A DNA stretch of 64,000 nt. It comes from UBA1450 sp964452355 (GTDB taxonomy: Bacteria; Patescibacteriota; Microgenomatia; UBA1406; GWC2-37-13). The position numbers were made by a program, and so were the translations under genes. The DNA lies in NCBI GenBank assembly GCA_964452355.1, contig CAYVKV010000006.1, positions 1 through 64,000 on the forward strand. The letters are read 5' to 3'. The notes below the pieces were generated by a model. The model saw only the letters and a program-made list of their open reading frames with translations. It did no database searches and had not been told where the DNA came from. Positions 25,016 through 32,904 of the stretch are shown here, piece after piece. The stretch's first letter is position 1. Each line of letters opens with the position of its first letter.

Positions 25016-26215
25016 ATGATTTTTTCCGAATTTGCACCAAATGAGACAGCTCGTGATGCATTTCTTGCAACTAAATTACTTTTTCAACCATGGAGATGGC
25101 GGAAAGGAAAAGAGATTCATAATCTTAAACGACGTCTTAAATCGCGATTTTTTACCCCCGACACACACATCTCACTCTTTCTCACCGGTCGCGCAGCACT
25201 GTACCAATATCTAAGCTCGCTCCATCTGCATCCTACCGATGAAGTTCTCGTTCAGGCTTTCACCTGTGAAGCGGTGATTCTTCCGATTCTTGAGCTTGAA
25301 TTAAAACCTGTATATATTGATGTGAACACAACAGATTTTTCAATGAATACTCAGGATTTACAAAAAAAATATACTCCAAGAGCACGGGTACTGATCATTC
25401 AACACACCTTTGGCATTACTCCCAAGGATCGAAGGAAATTGATTGAATTTGCAAAATTTCATAAATTACACATTATTGAAGATGTTGCTCATGGATTTCA
25501 TCAATGGCTTTTTCGCTCAAAACGATACAACGGTGCGGTCCTCTTGTCATTTGGTCGATCAAAATTGTTTTCATCTGTTTTTGGCGGTGCCATCGCAGTT
25601 CGCGGAGTTCGAGCCGGCAAATCAATACAAATAGGGGAGAGGACTATCCCAAACCCTTCATTATGGATTCTGCTCCAGATAATTTTTTATAAAATAAACT
25701 CGGTGATCATCAAATCAACCTATTCGATCAAAGTGGGAAAAATAATTCATTTTTTGTTCAAACAATTTGACCTTATTATTCCTGAAGTCACCAAAGAAGA
25801 GAAAAAAGGAAATTTTGACTATACTTTTTTAAGAACATTTCCAAACTGTGCAGCAATTTTCATGCTCGAACAGCTTAATAGATTTAACGACGTCTCAAGT
25901 ATAAGAAAACGATCATCCCAATTCTTTGACTCAAAACTCAATAATAAAACAGCACACAATCTTGGATTATTGCGATATCCAGTCCTTTGTAAGGAGCCAA
26001 ATAAAATTAAAACCCGGGCATTAAAGCAAAATATACAACTGGGAAGATGGTACTCGCAAGCGGTCGCTCCGGATGAGCTTGATTTGAAATTAGTTGGATA
26101 CACGGCTGGAAGCTGTCCCAATGCAGAATTACTGTGTAAACAGGTTATTAACCTGCCAACGCTTATTTCGATGCAAGAGGCCAAGCGCATTGTCAAAATA
26201 CTCAATCAATCATGA
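25016..26215 (+). CDS. DegT/DnrJ/EryC1-family PLP aminotransferase
   Basis: 399 residues. The cofactor fold shows FLTGRAALYQYLSSL (substrate-phosphate side), VLVQAFTCEAVILPILE, HTFGI and the PLP aspartate region IIEDVAHGF. The Schiff-base lysine is in LSFGRSKLFSSVFGGAI (SFxxxK...GG pattern). Members transaminate sugar-nucleotides or amino-sugar precursors. The neighbours (Mur ligase and FemAB ligase) suggest an amino sugar or amino acid of the cell envelope. The stop overlaps the next gene's ATG by four bases. Confidence 0.88.
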   Translation: MIFSEFAPNETARDAFLATKLLFQPWRWRKGKEIHNLKRRLKSRFFTPDTHISLFLTGRAALYQYLSSLHLHPTDEVLVQAFTCEAVILPILELELKPVYIDVNTTDFSMNTQDLQKKYTPRARVLIIQHTFGITPKDRRKLIEFAKFHKLHIIEDVAHGFHQWLFRSKRYNGAVLLSFGRSKLFSSVFGGAIAVRGVRAGKSIQIGERTIPNPSLWILLQIIFYKINSVIIKSTYSIKVGKIIHFLFKQFDLIIPEVTKEEKKGNFDYTFLRTFPNCAAIFMLEQLNRFNDVSSIRKRSSQFFDSKLNNKTAHNLGLLRYPVLCKEPNKIKTRALKQNIQLGRWYSQAVAPDELDLKLVGYTAGSCPNAELLCKQVINLPTLISMQEAKRIVKILNQS

Positions 26216-27315
26216 TAAATATTCGCGCTTTAACAAATAAATCTGAGTGGAATGCATTTTATAATCATGTTGGATCTCCTTCATTTCATCACTCATGGGA
26301 ATGGGGCGAGTTTCAAAAACTCTGTCATAACGACATAGAACGGATCGGTTTATATGATGATAATAATCTTTTAGCTATTGCTCTTATTGTTAAAGTACGT
26401 TCGAAACGAGGAAAATATTTATTTATTCCCCACGGACCCCTTTTTGATAGTCCGCACGATAAACTAACCCAAAAAATCCCATCACAAAAGCTTAAATTTT
26501 TTGGTGCACACCTTGCTGAGTTTCATCGATATTTGACTGATATGGCGCGACAGCAAGGATTTTGGTTTATACGCATTGCGCCTCCCATGACCCGAGATGA
26601 TGATCATATGAACCTTTTTCGCACACTCGGCTATCGCACCGCTCCGATTTACGTTCATGCTGAAACAATGTGGGTTATCGATTTGGAACAATCAGAAAAT
26701 GACATTCTTGCAAATATGAGGAAAAACACGCGTTATGCAATTCGTCGTGCGGAGCGGGAACATATTTCGGTCACGTTAAGTGAATCTCAAGATGGATTAC
26801 AGACATTTTTGGACCTTTACCATATTACGGCAGATCGAGAACAATTCACTCCATACTCAGATACTTATATAAAGCATGAATTTGAAGCATTTCATTCTGC
26901 CGGCAATGCCATTATATTCAATTCAGGCTTTCTCAACAGTCCAAAAGATGCCATACCCCCAGAATTTGCCCTGGAAGGTGCCTCTCAGAATTTAGCTGCA
27001 TCACTCATCATCTTTTCAAAGTCCTCAGGCTTCTATCACCAAGGGGCATCGATTCATACCAAATATCCAGCCGCTTATCTCCTCCAATGGCATGCAATTC
27101 TTGAGGCCAAACGACGTGGATGTAAATATTATAGTTTTCATGGAATACATGATCCAGGACGAACTCCAAAATCATGGAATGGCTTAAGTTTATTCAAGCA
27201 TGGCTTTGGTGGATTTCAGGTTGATTATCTTTATACCCAAGACTTCATCATCTCCCCAATGTATGCACTCAGTTATTTGAGTGACCGGTATCTTAACTTA
27301 CGTCGTGGCGTATAA
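26212..27315 (+). CDS. FemAB-family aminoacyltransferase
   Basis: 367 residues. Two GNAT-like halves are visible: SPSFHHSWEWGEFQKL near the start, NMRKNTRYAIRRAEREHISV before the coiled arm, and AASLIIFSKSSGFYHQGAS and YLLQWHAILEAKRRGCKYYSFHGI in the second half. The last motifs are characteristic of FemX/FemA enzymes, which add amino acids from aminoacyl-tRNA to the lipid II side chain. It is the last gene of the envelope group and starts within the DegT stop (ATGA). No helical hairpin insertion as long as in FemA is seen, which fits a FemX-like form. Confidence 0.87.
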   Translation: MINIRALTNKSEWNAFYNHVGSPSFHHSWEWGEFQKLCHNDIERIGLYDDNNLLAIALIVKVRSKRGKYLFIPHGPLFDSPHDKLTQKIPSQKLKFFGAHLAEFHRYLTDMARQQGFWFIRIAPPMTRDDDHMNLFRTLGYRTAPIYVHAETMWVIDLEQSENDILANMRKNTRYAIRRAEREHISVTLSESQDGLQTFLDLYHITADREQFTPYSDTYIKHEFEAFHSAGNAIIFNSGFLNSPKDAIPPEFALEGASQNLAASLIIFSKSSGFYHQGASIHTKYPAAYLLQWHAILEAKRRGCKYYSFHGIHDPGRTPKSWNGLSLFKHGFGGFQVDYLYTQDFIISPMYALSYLSDRYLNLRRGV

Positions 27316-28179
27316 ACCACTTACTTTTACCCCTCCATTCTGCAGACACATTCACAAGAGAGGAGAGAATAAGCATGATATATACGATATAGAGCCTTGT
27401 AATAAGCTTTATTTGAATTTTCGGACAAAACAAAATGAAAGGAATATTTTGGAAAATAAAGTCGTTTTTTAAGTGAATATAAGAAATAGAGAAGTGAAAA
27501 TAAAACAAAAAAAAACAAAAAGATGAAATTTGCCAAAATCCCACTCCTCTTTCGTAAAAGAAGTTAAACTTCGTAAAAGAGTCATTTTGCGACGTCATAT
27601 ATCCTTTCGCTCTTGCGGGTTTTTTGCCAAATTTTGATGTTTCTGGATATCGCTTGAATAGCGGAAGTATTTTACTTAAAAGTATTTTTTTCTTGCTTTT
27701 AAATTTTAGTACAAAAAAATAAATGAAGCTCTATTCTCTTAAAAATAAGAACGATTTGACCACGATCGAAATGAGCTAAAATGCCAAGTTCACACAACGG
27801 CTCGATGAGCATACGCATACTGATTTATTTTTAGAGCTTTATAACGATCTTTTTTATCATTATCGAGCTCAAAAATGATAAAAAAATACGTATATTACCC
27901 CCTACAGAATAGAGCCTTATATGTGCCTGCATCCACTCTTTTGAGCAGAGGGAACCTTGATAGAGAGAAAGTTATCCACAATCGGATACAACTATATCAT
28001 TTTACGCATCCAATAGTATCCGTACGTGATGTTATTTATATCTTATAGTATTTAATTAATTAATTCACAATTATTATAGGTTATACATCTATTATTCACG
28101 TACGTAAGTTTTTACTCTCCCCTCTTCTCTACTTTGGCTTATCTGTATAGGATTTTCAAAATATATTTTTGCTCAATTT
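27316..28179. other. 860-bp gene-free, AT-rich, hairpin-rich region
   Basis: No credible coding frame is seen on either strand, although both flanking genes point into it. It holds: a hairpin near 27547-27581 (CTCTTT/AAAGAG around GAAGT/ACTTC); a near-perfect stem TTTTTTATCATT/AATGATAAAAAA at 27850-27885; a 10-bp inverted pair GCTCTATTCT (27728) and AGAATAGAGC (27906) that could close a roughly 190-nt RNA; ATAGAGCCTT repeated at 27389 and 27909; one exact DnaA box TTATCCACA at 27972-27980; and CGTACGTGA (28021) against TCACGTACG (28096) around a nearly pure A/T tract. Candidate structured RNA, replication-initiation site, or both. Confidence 0.55.
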
Positions 28180-29031
28180 TTACCATTGCAAGGTCAAAAG
28201 AGCGATGATGACGACGAAAATTAACACAAAAATATACTCACGAATCACCGTCTTATACAATCGGTCTCCGAGATAGTTTGTTACCATTCCAATAATTGAG
28301 TAATAGGCTGTTGTGACAATCAATGCATAAATATTTATCGCGAGCGGAACAAATGAGAGCAAGATCATGAGCTCAAAGAGAAGGAGGGAAATAACACCAC
28401 TATATATCAAAATTTTCTTTTCAATCTGTTCATTGAGATCAACGGTCCAAAGAATTTGCATTGAGGTGATAAACATGACTACCCCCATAAATATGCTCGT
28501 TATAAAATAATCAAGTCGAAATGACAAAACCACAATAGCAATAATAAAAATGACGAGAGTTTGTGAAATATAATTTACGGAAAATGCTGCCCGATAAAGC
28601 TGTATACTCCTCTCTACCCCAATATTAAAAATGTTTGAACAAAGTAACATTGCATAGTAACCGAGACAAAAAAGTGCTAAAAAGGGAATTCGTGTGAGCC
28701 AACGGACCGGCAATAATGAATAAAACACATACAAAGAAAGCACAAATAAAACGGGCATGATAAAGAGCATAATCATCTCGGTGCCATCGATACCTTCAAA
28801 TATTGCAAGATAGGATGTCGCATACGCTATTACTGCAAGTATTAATATAAAATATATCCAAGTACTATTGAAGGGGAAAAAAGTAGCAAGAGCAAGCACT
28901 GTCGTCATGATAAATGTCACGATAATGATTCTGATTCGTTTTGGAATGTAGTTTACGAAACGTACCCAGCGTGCAACGATTGCGTGCGGATAAAATATTT
29001 GATGGAGTCTTTTGAATAGTATTGTCATCAA
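28180..29031 (-). CDS. Multi-pass membrane protein, uncharacterised
   Basis: 283 residues with about nine TM helices separated by short loops. The N-terminus is amphipathic and basic (FKRLHQIFYPHAIVARWVRFVNYIPKRIR). No catalytic motif or transporter signature stands out. The arrangement is reminiscent of DUF5656-like membrane proteins that recur in candidate-phyla genomes, but I cannot confirm the family. It faces the gene-free region and is divergent from the TPR protein at 29118. Confidence 0.75.
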   Translation of the reverse strand: MMTILFKRLHQIFYPHAIVARWVRFVNYIPKRIRIIIVTFIMTTVLALATFFPFNSTWIYFILILAVIAYATSYLAIFEGIDGTEMIMLFIMPVLFVLSLYVFYSLLPVRWLTRIPFLALFCLGYYAMLLCSNIFNIGVERSIQLYRAAFSVNYISQTLVIFIIAIVVLSFRLDYFITSIFMGVVMFITSMQILWTVDLNEQIEKKILIYSGVISLLLFELMILLSFVPLAINIYALIVTTAYYSIIGMVTNYLGDRLYKTVIREYIFVLIFVVIIALLTLQW

Positions 29032-29082
29032 TCTCCATTATACTATCACTCTGAGGCATTTAATATAAAGTGATCATTGCAC

Positions 29083-29110
29083 TTGACATTAGAGATTAAT
29101 TTTCTATACT
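29083..29110 (+). promoter_or_regulatory. Sigma-70-type promoter of the TPR gene
   Basis: TTGACA (29083-29088), 16-base spacer, TATACT (29105-29110), then seven bases to the ATG at 29118. Transcription starting at the usual distance would begin at or next to the start codon, giving a leaderless mRNA. Confidence 0.75.
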
Positions 29111-29117
29111 CAACTAA

Positions 29118-29924
29118 ATGGTATTTTCAGATCAACTCGAACAACGTTCTATTGACGCTGCAGTAAATGGCGAATGGGCTACCGCAGTAAAATTGAATAA
29201 AGAAATTATTGCAGGATCTCCCGAAGATCTTACTGCACATCTGAGGCTTGGATTTGCGTTTCTTCAAAGCAACAAACTCCGTCTTGCAAAAAAAGAGTTC
29301 CAAATTGTACTGAAGCTTCAGCCAAAGAATAATATTGCAGAAGAACATCTTGAAAAAATTGACGTCCTCACCTCTAAAAAAAAGAAACGACACGAAAATA
29401 ATACTCAGTATGATCCTGATTTGTTTATTGAAATACCGGGCAGAACTCGAACCGTTCACCTGGTGAATCTGGGAAAAAAAGAGGATCTTGCGGGAACAAG
29501 TATTGGCGAAATGGTATTACTTAAAGAAAAACGAAGAAAACTTGAAATACGTACGACACATGATGAATTTATTGGAAACCTCCCTGACGATATCTCAAAA
29601 CGTCTCTGTTACTTTATCGGTGATAAGAGCACCTACTCAGCCCATATCAAAGAAATTAACCTTACAGAGGTTGTAGTGTTTATCAGAGAACTTACAAAAG
29701 GGAAGAAGGTCAGTCAATATCCATCATTTCCATCAAATCCTCACGTAATGCTTTCTGACATTCAACACCTGGATAATCCCGATGCAATAAGCTCAACTGA
29801 CGAAGATTCGGAAGATGAAGATGGTGACGAAGGTCTCAATGATGAAACATGGGAAAAATACGAACAGGAAAAAGACCTCAGCGGAATTGTTCAGCTTGAA
29901 GATGAAGACGAAGATGAGGAATAA
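29118..29924 (+). CDS. TPR-containing protein with acidic tail
   Basis: 268 residues. Residues 1-85 form two or three tetratricopeptide-like helix pairs (GEWATAVKLNKEIIAGSPEDLTAHLRLGFAFLQSNKLRLAKKEFQIVLKLQPKN). Residues 115-210 are a beta-rich domain (EMVLLKEKRRKLEIRTTHDEFIGNLPDDISKRL) reminiscent of, but not clearly, a HIRAN-like fold. Residues 225-268 are almost all acidic (EDSEDEDGDEG, EDEDEDEE). It is probably a protein- or nucleic-acid-binding adaptor in the cytoplasm. Its last 34 bases overlap the opposite-strand gene at 29891, whose poly-Ser tail is the antisense of this acidic tail. Confidence 0.75.
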   Translation: MVFSDQLEQRSIDAAVNGEWATAVKLNKEIIAGSPEDLTAHLRLGFAFLQSNKLRLAKKEFQIVLKLQPKNNIAEEHLEKIDVLTSKKKKRHENNTQYDPDLFIEIPGRTRTVHLVNLGKKEDLAGTSIGEMVLLKEKRRKLEIRTTHDEFIGNLPDDISKRLCYFIGDKSTYSAHIKEINLTEVVVFIRELTKGKKVSQYPSFPSNPHVMLSDIQHLDNPDAISSTDEDSEDEDGDEGLNDETWEKYEQEKDLSGIVQLEDEDEDEE

Positions 29925-30094
29925 TGTTCAACCTTATCTTTAAAAAATACAATCGTCCCTCGAATTTTTTTCATGGTAAGAATTTTTGCAATCTCCGGAG
30001 GAATATGAAAGTCTTTCATTGAAAAGATGGCCAAGATAAAAGAAACGATTACAAGCGAGACTATCACAATAATAACCATACCTATTTGATCCAA
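29891..30094 (-). CDS. Small single-TM protein with poly-serine tail
   Basis: 67 residues: one strong TM helix (residues 5-26), then a basic cytoplasmic stretch (KKIRGTIVFFKDK) and nine serines at the end. The serines come from the complement of GAA/GAT codons in the convergent TPR gene. Its ATG is four bases after the stop of the LytR_C-like gene, so coupled translation is plausible and is the main support. No family recognised. Confidence 0.55.
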   Translation of the reverse strand: MDQIGMVIIVIVSLVIVSFILAIFSMKDFHIPPEIAKILTMKKIRGTIVFFKDKVEHYSSSSSSSSS

Positions 30095-30098
30095 CTAA

Positions 30099-30986
30099 CT
30101 AATTTACTTCCCACTCCTCTTCTTTCTCTCCTAACACAAATAGTATATCATAAACATCGGTTTTTCCCTTTACAATAGGACAAGAAAAGTATTTTGAAAT
30201 ATCTTCTGCGGTATGAGAAGGTTCATTCTCCCCGATCATAACTCGACAATCATTAATAGCAGTATTCTTACTTATATCGCTTACCCGTATCCCGTTTCCT
30301 TCCAATAGTGAAGAAATGCTATTTGCGGTATTATAATTCTCACGATACAGTACTTGCACGCTCTGTTTTTCACCTCGATACTCATTGTTATAGAGAAGCC
30401 CGATACTATCTTCAATAAACGACTTATCTCGAAATAAGACGTCACTGAGCGCATCATTTGTCTCTTTTTTATATCTGATTTTAGTATAATTTTCGCTAAC
30501 GTTATTGAAAGTGATTGCCAGATAGATCCGATCAAGAAATGATGCATTGCTCATTGAAAGCAATACATTCTTGAGAGATGGTTTTATTTTTTCTTCTACA
30601 ATCTCATCATAATAAATTTCGTCATTATTTTGATAGAAAAAATAGTGTACAAACGTTGTCGTTGTTTTTGAAAAAGCTTTTTTGAAAATATCAGGATCTT
30701 TTTCCAAACTTACCAGTTTGCCCAAAGAGCCCACTCGGTACTGACCATATCCACCGGGAACATCTACCTTTACTTCCGGATCGAATTGTATACTGTAATT
30801 TTGTTTGTCTTGAGAATCAAGTGAGTAATACGTTGTTGAAGGGCCGTAAACAATGACATTCATTCGGGCAGGGCGAGAGAAAAATAATGAATCTGAAAAT
30901 GAAGAGAGAACCTTAAAAAAGAAATAAAAAAGAAGAAATCCAACAAGAACTATATACAGCGTTTTATACTTTTGAACGTTCTTCAT
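30099..30986 (-). CDS. Membrane-anchored protein with LytR_C-like C-terminal domain
   Basis: 295 residues. One N-terminal TM helix (residues 9-28), then an extracellular part. The last 95 residues (SVQVLYRENYNTANSISSLLEGNGIRVSDIS ... DILFVLGEKEEEWEVN) resemble the LytR cell-envelope C-terminal domain: a strand, a helix carrying an Asn/Gly-type turn, and a final strand with a VLG motif. No LCP (phosphotransferase) domain is present, so it is not a wall-teichoic-acid ligase. It is likely an envelope-associated binding protein. It heads the pair with the small TM protein at 29891. Confidence 0.65.
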   Translation of the reverse strand: MKNVQKYKTLYIVLVGFLLFYFFFKVLSSFSDSLFFSRPARMNVIVYGPSTTYYSLDSQDKQNYSIQFDPEVKVDVPGGYGQYRVGSLGKLVSLEKDPDIFKKAFSKTTTTFVHYFFYQNNDEIYYDEIVEEKIKPSLKNVLLSMSNASFLDRIYLAITFNNVSENYTKIRYKKETNDALSDVLFRDKSFIEDSIGLLYNNEYRGEKQSVQVLYRENYNTANSISSLLEGNGIRVSDISKNTAINDCRVMIGENEPSHTAEDISKYFSCPIVKGKTDVYDILFVLGEKEEEWEVN

Positions 30987-31046
30987 TCCTCTACTCTATC
31001 ACACATTTCGAGGATTATCAGTAATTCAGATCAAACTACTTTGATT

Positions 31047-31394
31047 TTACCGCACCGTGTCTTCTTCACAGGATACGCAGTGAATCGTCTCTGGGATGAG
31101 CGCCAAACGCTTTGCAGGAATAGTTTTATTACAGCGATTACACGTGCCATATGTTCCCTTTTCAACTCGTTTTAAAGCAATGTCAATGTCTTTAAATTTT
31201 TTTCGCAATGTATCGATCTCCGCCTCAATTCTTTGATGTGCTTCTTGCTCTCGAACATCAGTATCAATTGAAGCATTGTCGGTCACGTGGGTGGGATCTT
31301 CAAATGGATCGGATTCTTTCAATGTTTGAAGCTGCTGCGTAACTTTTTGCTTTTCATTTTCAAGTAAATTTTTTATTTGGTCTTTTTTTGCCAT
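31047..31394 (-). CDS. TraR/DksA-type C4 zinc-finger protein
   Basis: 115 residues. The N-terminal half is a coiled coil (KKDQIKNLLENEKQKVTQQLQTLKE, EAHQRIEAEIDTLRKKFKDIDIALKRVEKG). The C-terminus holds the zinc finger YGTCNRCNKTIPAKRLALIPETIHCVSCEE, with cysteines in the CxxC-x17-CxxC arrangement. This is the DksA/TraR family, which enters the RNA polymerase secondary channel. The acidic tip expected in true DksA (DxxDxA) is reduced to a DNASID-like sequence, so a DksA-like effect is likely but not certain. lgt starts the cluster 16 bases upstream. Confidence 0.9.
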   Translation of the reverse strand: MAKKDQIKNLLENEKQKVTQQLQTLKESDPFEDPTHVTDNASIDTDVREQEAHQRIEAEIDTLRKKFKDIDIALKRVEKGTYGTCNRCNKTIPAKRLALIPETIHCVSCEEDTVR

Positions 31395-31409
31395 ACATTT
31401 TTAAAATTT

Positions 31410-32198
31410 TTAATCTTTTTTCTTTTTAAAAAGTGATTGGATTGCACCACCAATCGAGTTCCTAAAATAATAGAGGAAGTATATACTTCCTGTCAAGAGC
31501 AATACTCCACTCATGATCATCTCAGTACTCGTAAACCGTACCATTGTCCGAAATGTCTTCAATGGATCGAGGGAAAACTGTACCAAAGCAAAATACCAAA
31601 GGAAAAACACAATATTAAAACCTTCATGCAATTTATCTTTTCGAATCAGAAAGATATATTTGTAAGTAATAAAACTCCCAAAGAAAAATAATATACTTTC
31701 ATAAAATGAGGTTAAGTGTCTCGCTCCATCGAGATTGGCATACGAGAGTGATATAAAAAACTGAGTTTGTGATCCAATCTCTGATCCCGAAAAAAAACTT
31801 CCAAGCTTACTTATTGCTAATGCAAGAAAAAGTGGTGGAATAATATAATCGACACATTTCATATACGATATCTTCCTCGAAACCGCAAAAACAAAGCTAA
31901 AGAGCAAGAATCCAATGACAAACCCCATATAATGCATTCCTGGATATCCATTTACCAGAATGAATTTTAAAACATCAAAGCCAAAATCAGAAAAATGAAA
32001 AATGATATAGACTAATCGACCAATAAATAATCCGCCGATAAGTGAGAAAAAGAGTCCATCAAAAATTTCATCTTCTTTATATGAAGTTAGGGAGATATTT
32101 TTCCATAAAAAAAAGCTTCCCCAAAAAAAAGCTAATACCAAAAATATCCCCAATGTATATATTTTCAGAAAGCCTAAATCAAGTAATACTGGTAACAT
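31410..32198 (-). CDS. lgt: Prolipoprotein diacylglyceryl transferase, divergent
   Basis: 262 residues with seven or more TM helices. Family landmarks are GGLFIGRLVYIIFH (including the Arg of the first signature), PGMHYMGFVIGF (position of the H-G-G-L/I motif, here HYMG), LGSFFSGSEIGSQT (the GxFxNGExxG signature, with Ser replacing Asn) and FYESILFF near the C-terminus. It would transfer diacylglycerol from phosphatidylglycerol to the lipobox cysteine of preprolipoproteins. The motif substitutions lower certainty about activity but not about family. The 7-bp tandem repeat at 32207 lies directly before its start. Confidence 0.85.
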   Translation of the reverse strand: MLPVLLDLGFLKIYTLGIFLVLAFFWGSFFLWKNISLTSYKEDEIFDGLFFSLIGGLFIGRLVYIIFHFSDFGFDVLKFILVNGYPGMHYMGFVIGFLLFSFVFAVSRKISYMKCVDYIIPPLFLALAISKLGSFFSGSEIGSQTQFFISLSYANLDGARHLTSFYESILFFFGSFITYKYIFLIRKDKLHEGFNIVFFLWYFALVQFSLDPLKTFRTMVRFTSTEMIMSGVLLLTGSIYFLYYFRNSIGGAIQSLFKKKKD

Positions 32199-32206
32199 AG
32201 TGCTAT

Positions 32207-32259
32207 CTAACGACTAACGACTAACGACTAACGACTAACGACTAACGACTAACGACTAA
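32207..32259. repeat. 7-bp tandem repeat, unit CTAACGA, about 7.6 copies
   Basis: Seven exact head-to-tail copies of CTAACGA (32207-32255) and a partial eighth, sitting between the divergent genes lgt and the HAD protein at 32292. Copy number could vary by slippage and change promoter spacing for either gene. Confidence 0.97.
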
Positions 32260-32291
32260 GATCAAGTATAATTGAATTATACTCATAATCA

Positions 32292-32894
32292 ATGAAGCAA
32301 ATATCAATGAAAAAAACTCCACTAAAAGTTGGCTTTGATCTTGATGGGGTACTTTTGTACAATCCGGCACGAATTTTTCGACCAATAACCTTATTAGTAA
32401 AAGCTATTCTTCGCCATAAATCCTCAACCAAAATTGAATTTTATTACCCAAAGTCAAATATTGAAAAAATGTTGTGGAATATGGTGCATTGGTCGAGTTT
32501 GTTTATTGCCCCTGGATTTGATGATATCAAAGAACTTGCAAAAGAAGGAAAAATTGACGCATACATTGTCACAAGTAGATATGATTGCTTGAAGGGCGAC
32601 TTTGCTCGATGGCTTAAAAAAATGAACGCTGAAACTGTTTTTATTGATACGTTTCATAACAAAAACAACCTGCAGCCGCATATTTTCAAAGAAAAAAAAA
32701 TAAATGAACTTGGACTTGACCTCTTTGTTGAAGACAATTGGGATATTGTGCAACATATCAGCAAACACACAAAGACAAAAGGTCTTTGGATCACAAACGC
32801 TATCGACAAATCAATATCATATGAGCCAAAATTTTTGTCTCTTAAAAACGCCATGAAATATATCAGATCAATAGTACGCGATCCAGTTTATTGA
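32292..32894 (+). CDS. HAD-superfamily 5'-nucleotidase-like hydrolase
   Basis: 200 residues. HAD motif I is VGFDLDGVLLYN (Asp-x-Asp), motif II AYIVTSRYD, and LFVEDNWDIVQ supplies motif III/IV acidic residues. The layout resembles NT5C-type deoxyribonucleotidases or capsule-biosynthesis phosphatases. Two in-frame ATGs (32292, 32307) are possible starts. It is eleven bases ahead of the GT39 gene, so perhaps an envelope-sugar operon. Confidence 0.78.
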   Translation: MKQISMKKTPLKVGFDLDGVLLYNPARIFRPITLLVKAILRHKSSTKIEFYYPKSNIEKMLWNMVHWSSLFIAPGFDDIKELAKEGKIDAYIVTSRYDCLKGDFARWLKKMNAETVFIDTFHNKNNLQPHIFKEKKINELGLDLFVEDNWDIVQHISKHTKTKGLWITNAIDKSISYEPKFLSLKNAMKYIRSIVRDPVY

Positions 32895-32904
32895 TAAAAT
32901 ATCT

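Noticed and set aside
27728..27915. The inverted repeat-bounded segment as RNase P RNA, tmRNA or SRP RNA
   Set aside because: None of the conserved core sequences of these RNAs is present; 6S-like RNA cannot be excluded but has no sequence support.
32207..32259. Short repeats as a CRISPR array
   Set aside because: The units are 7 bp and directly adjacent with no spacers, and no cas gene is in the window.
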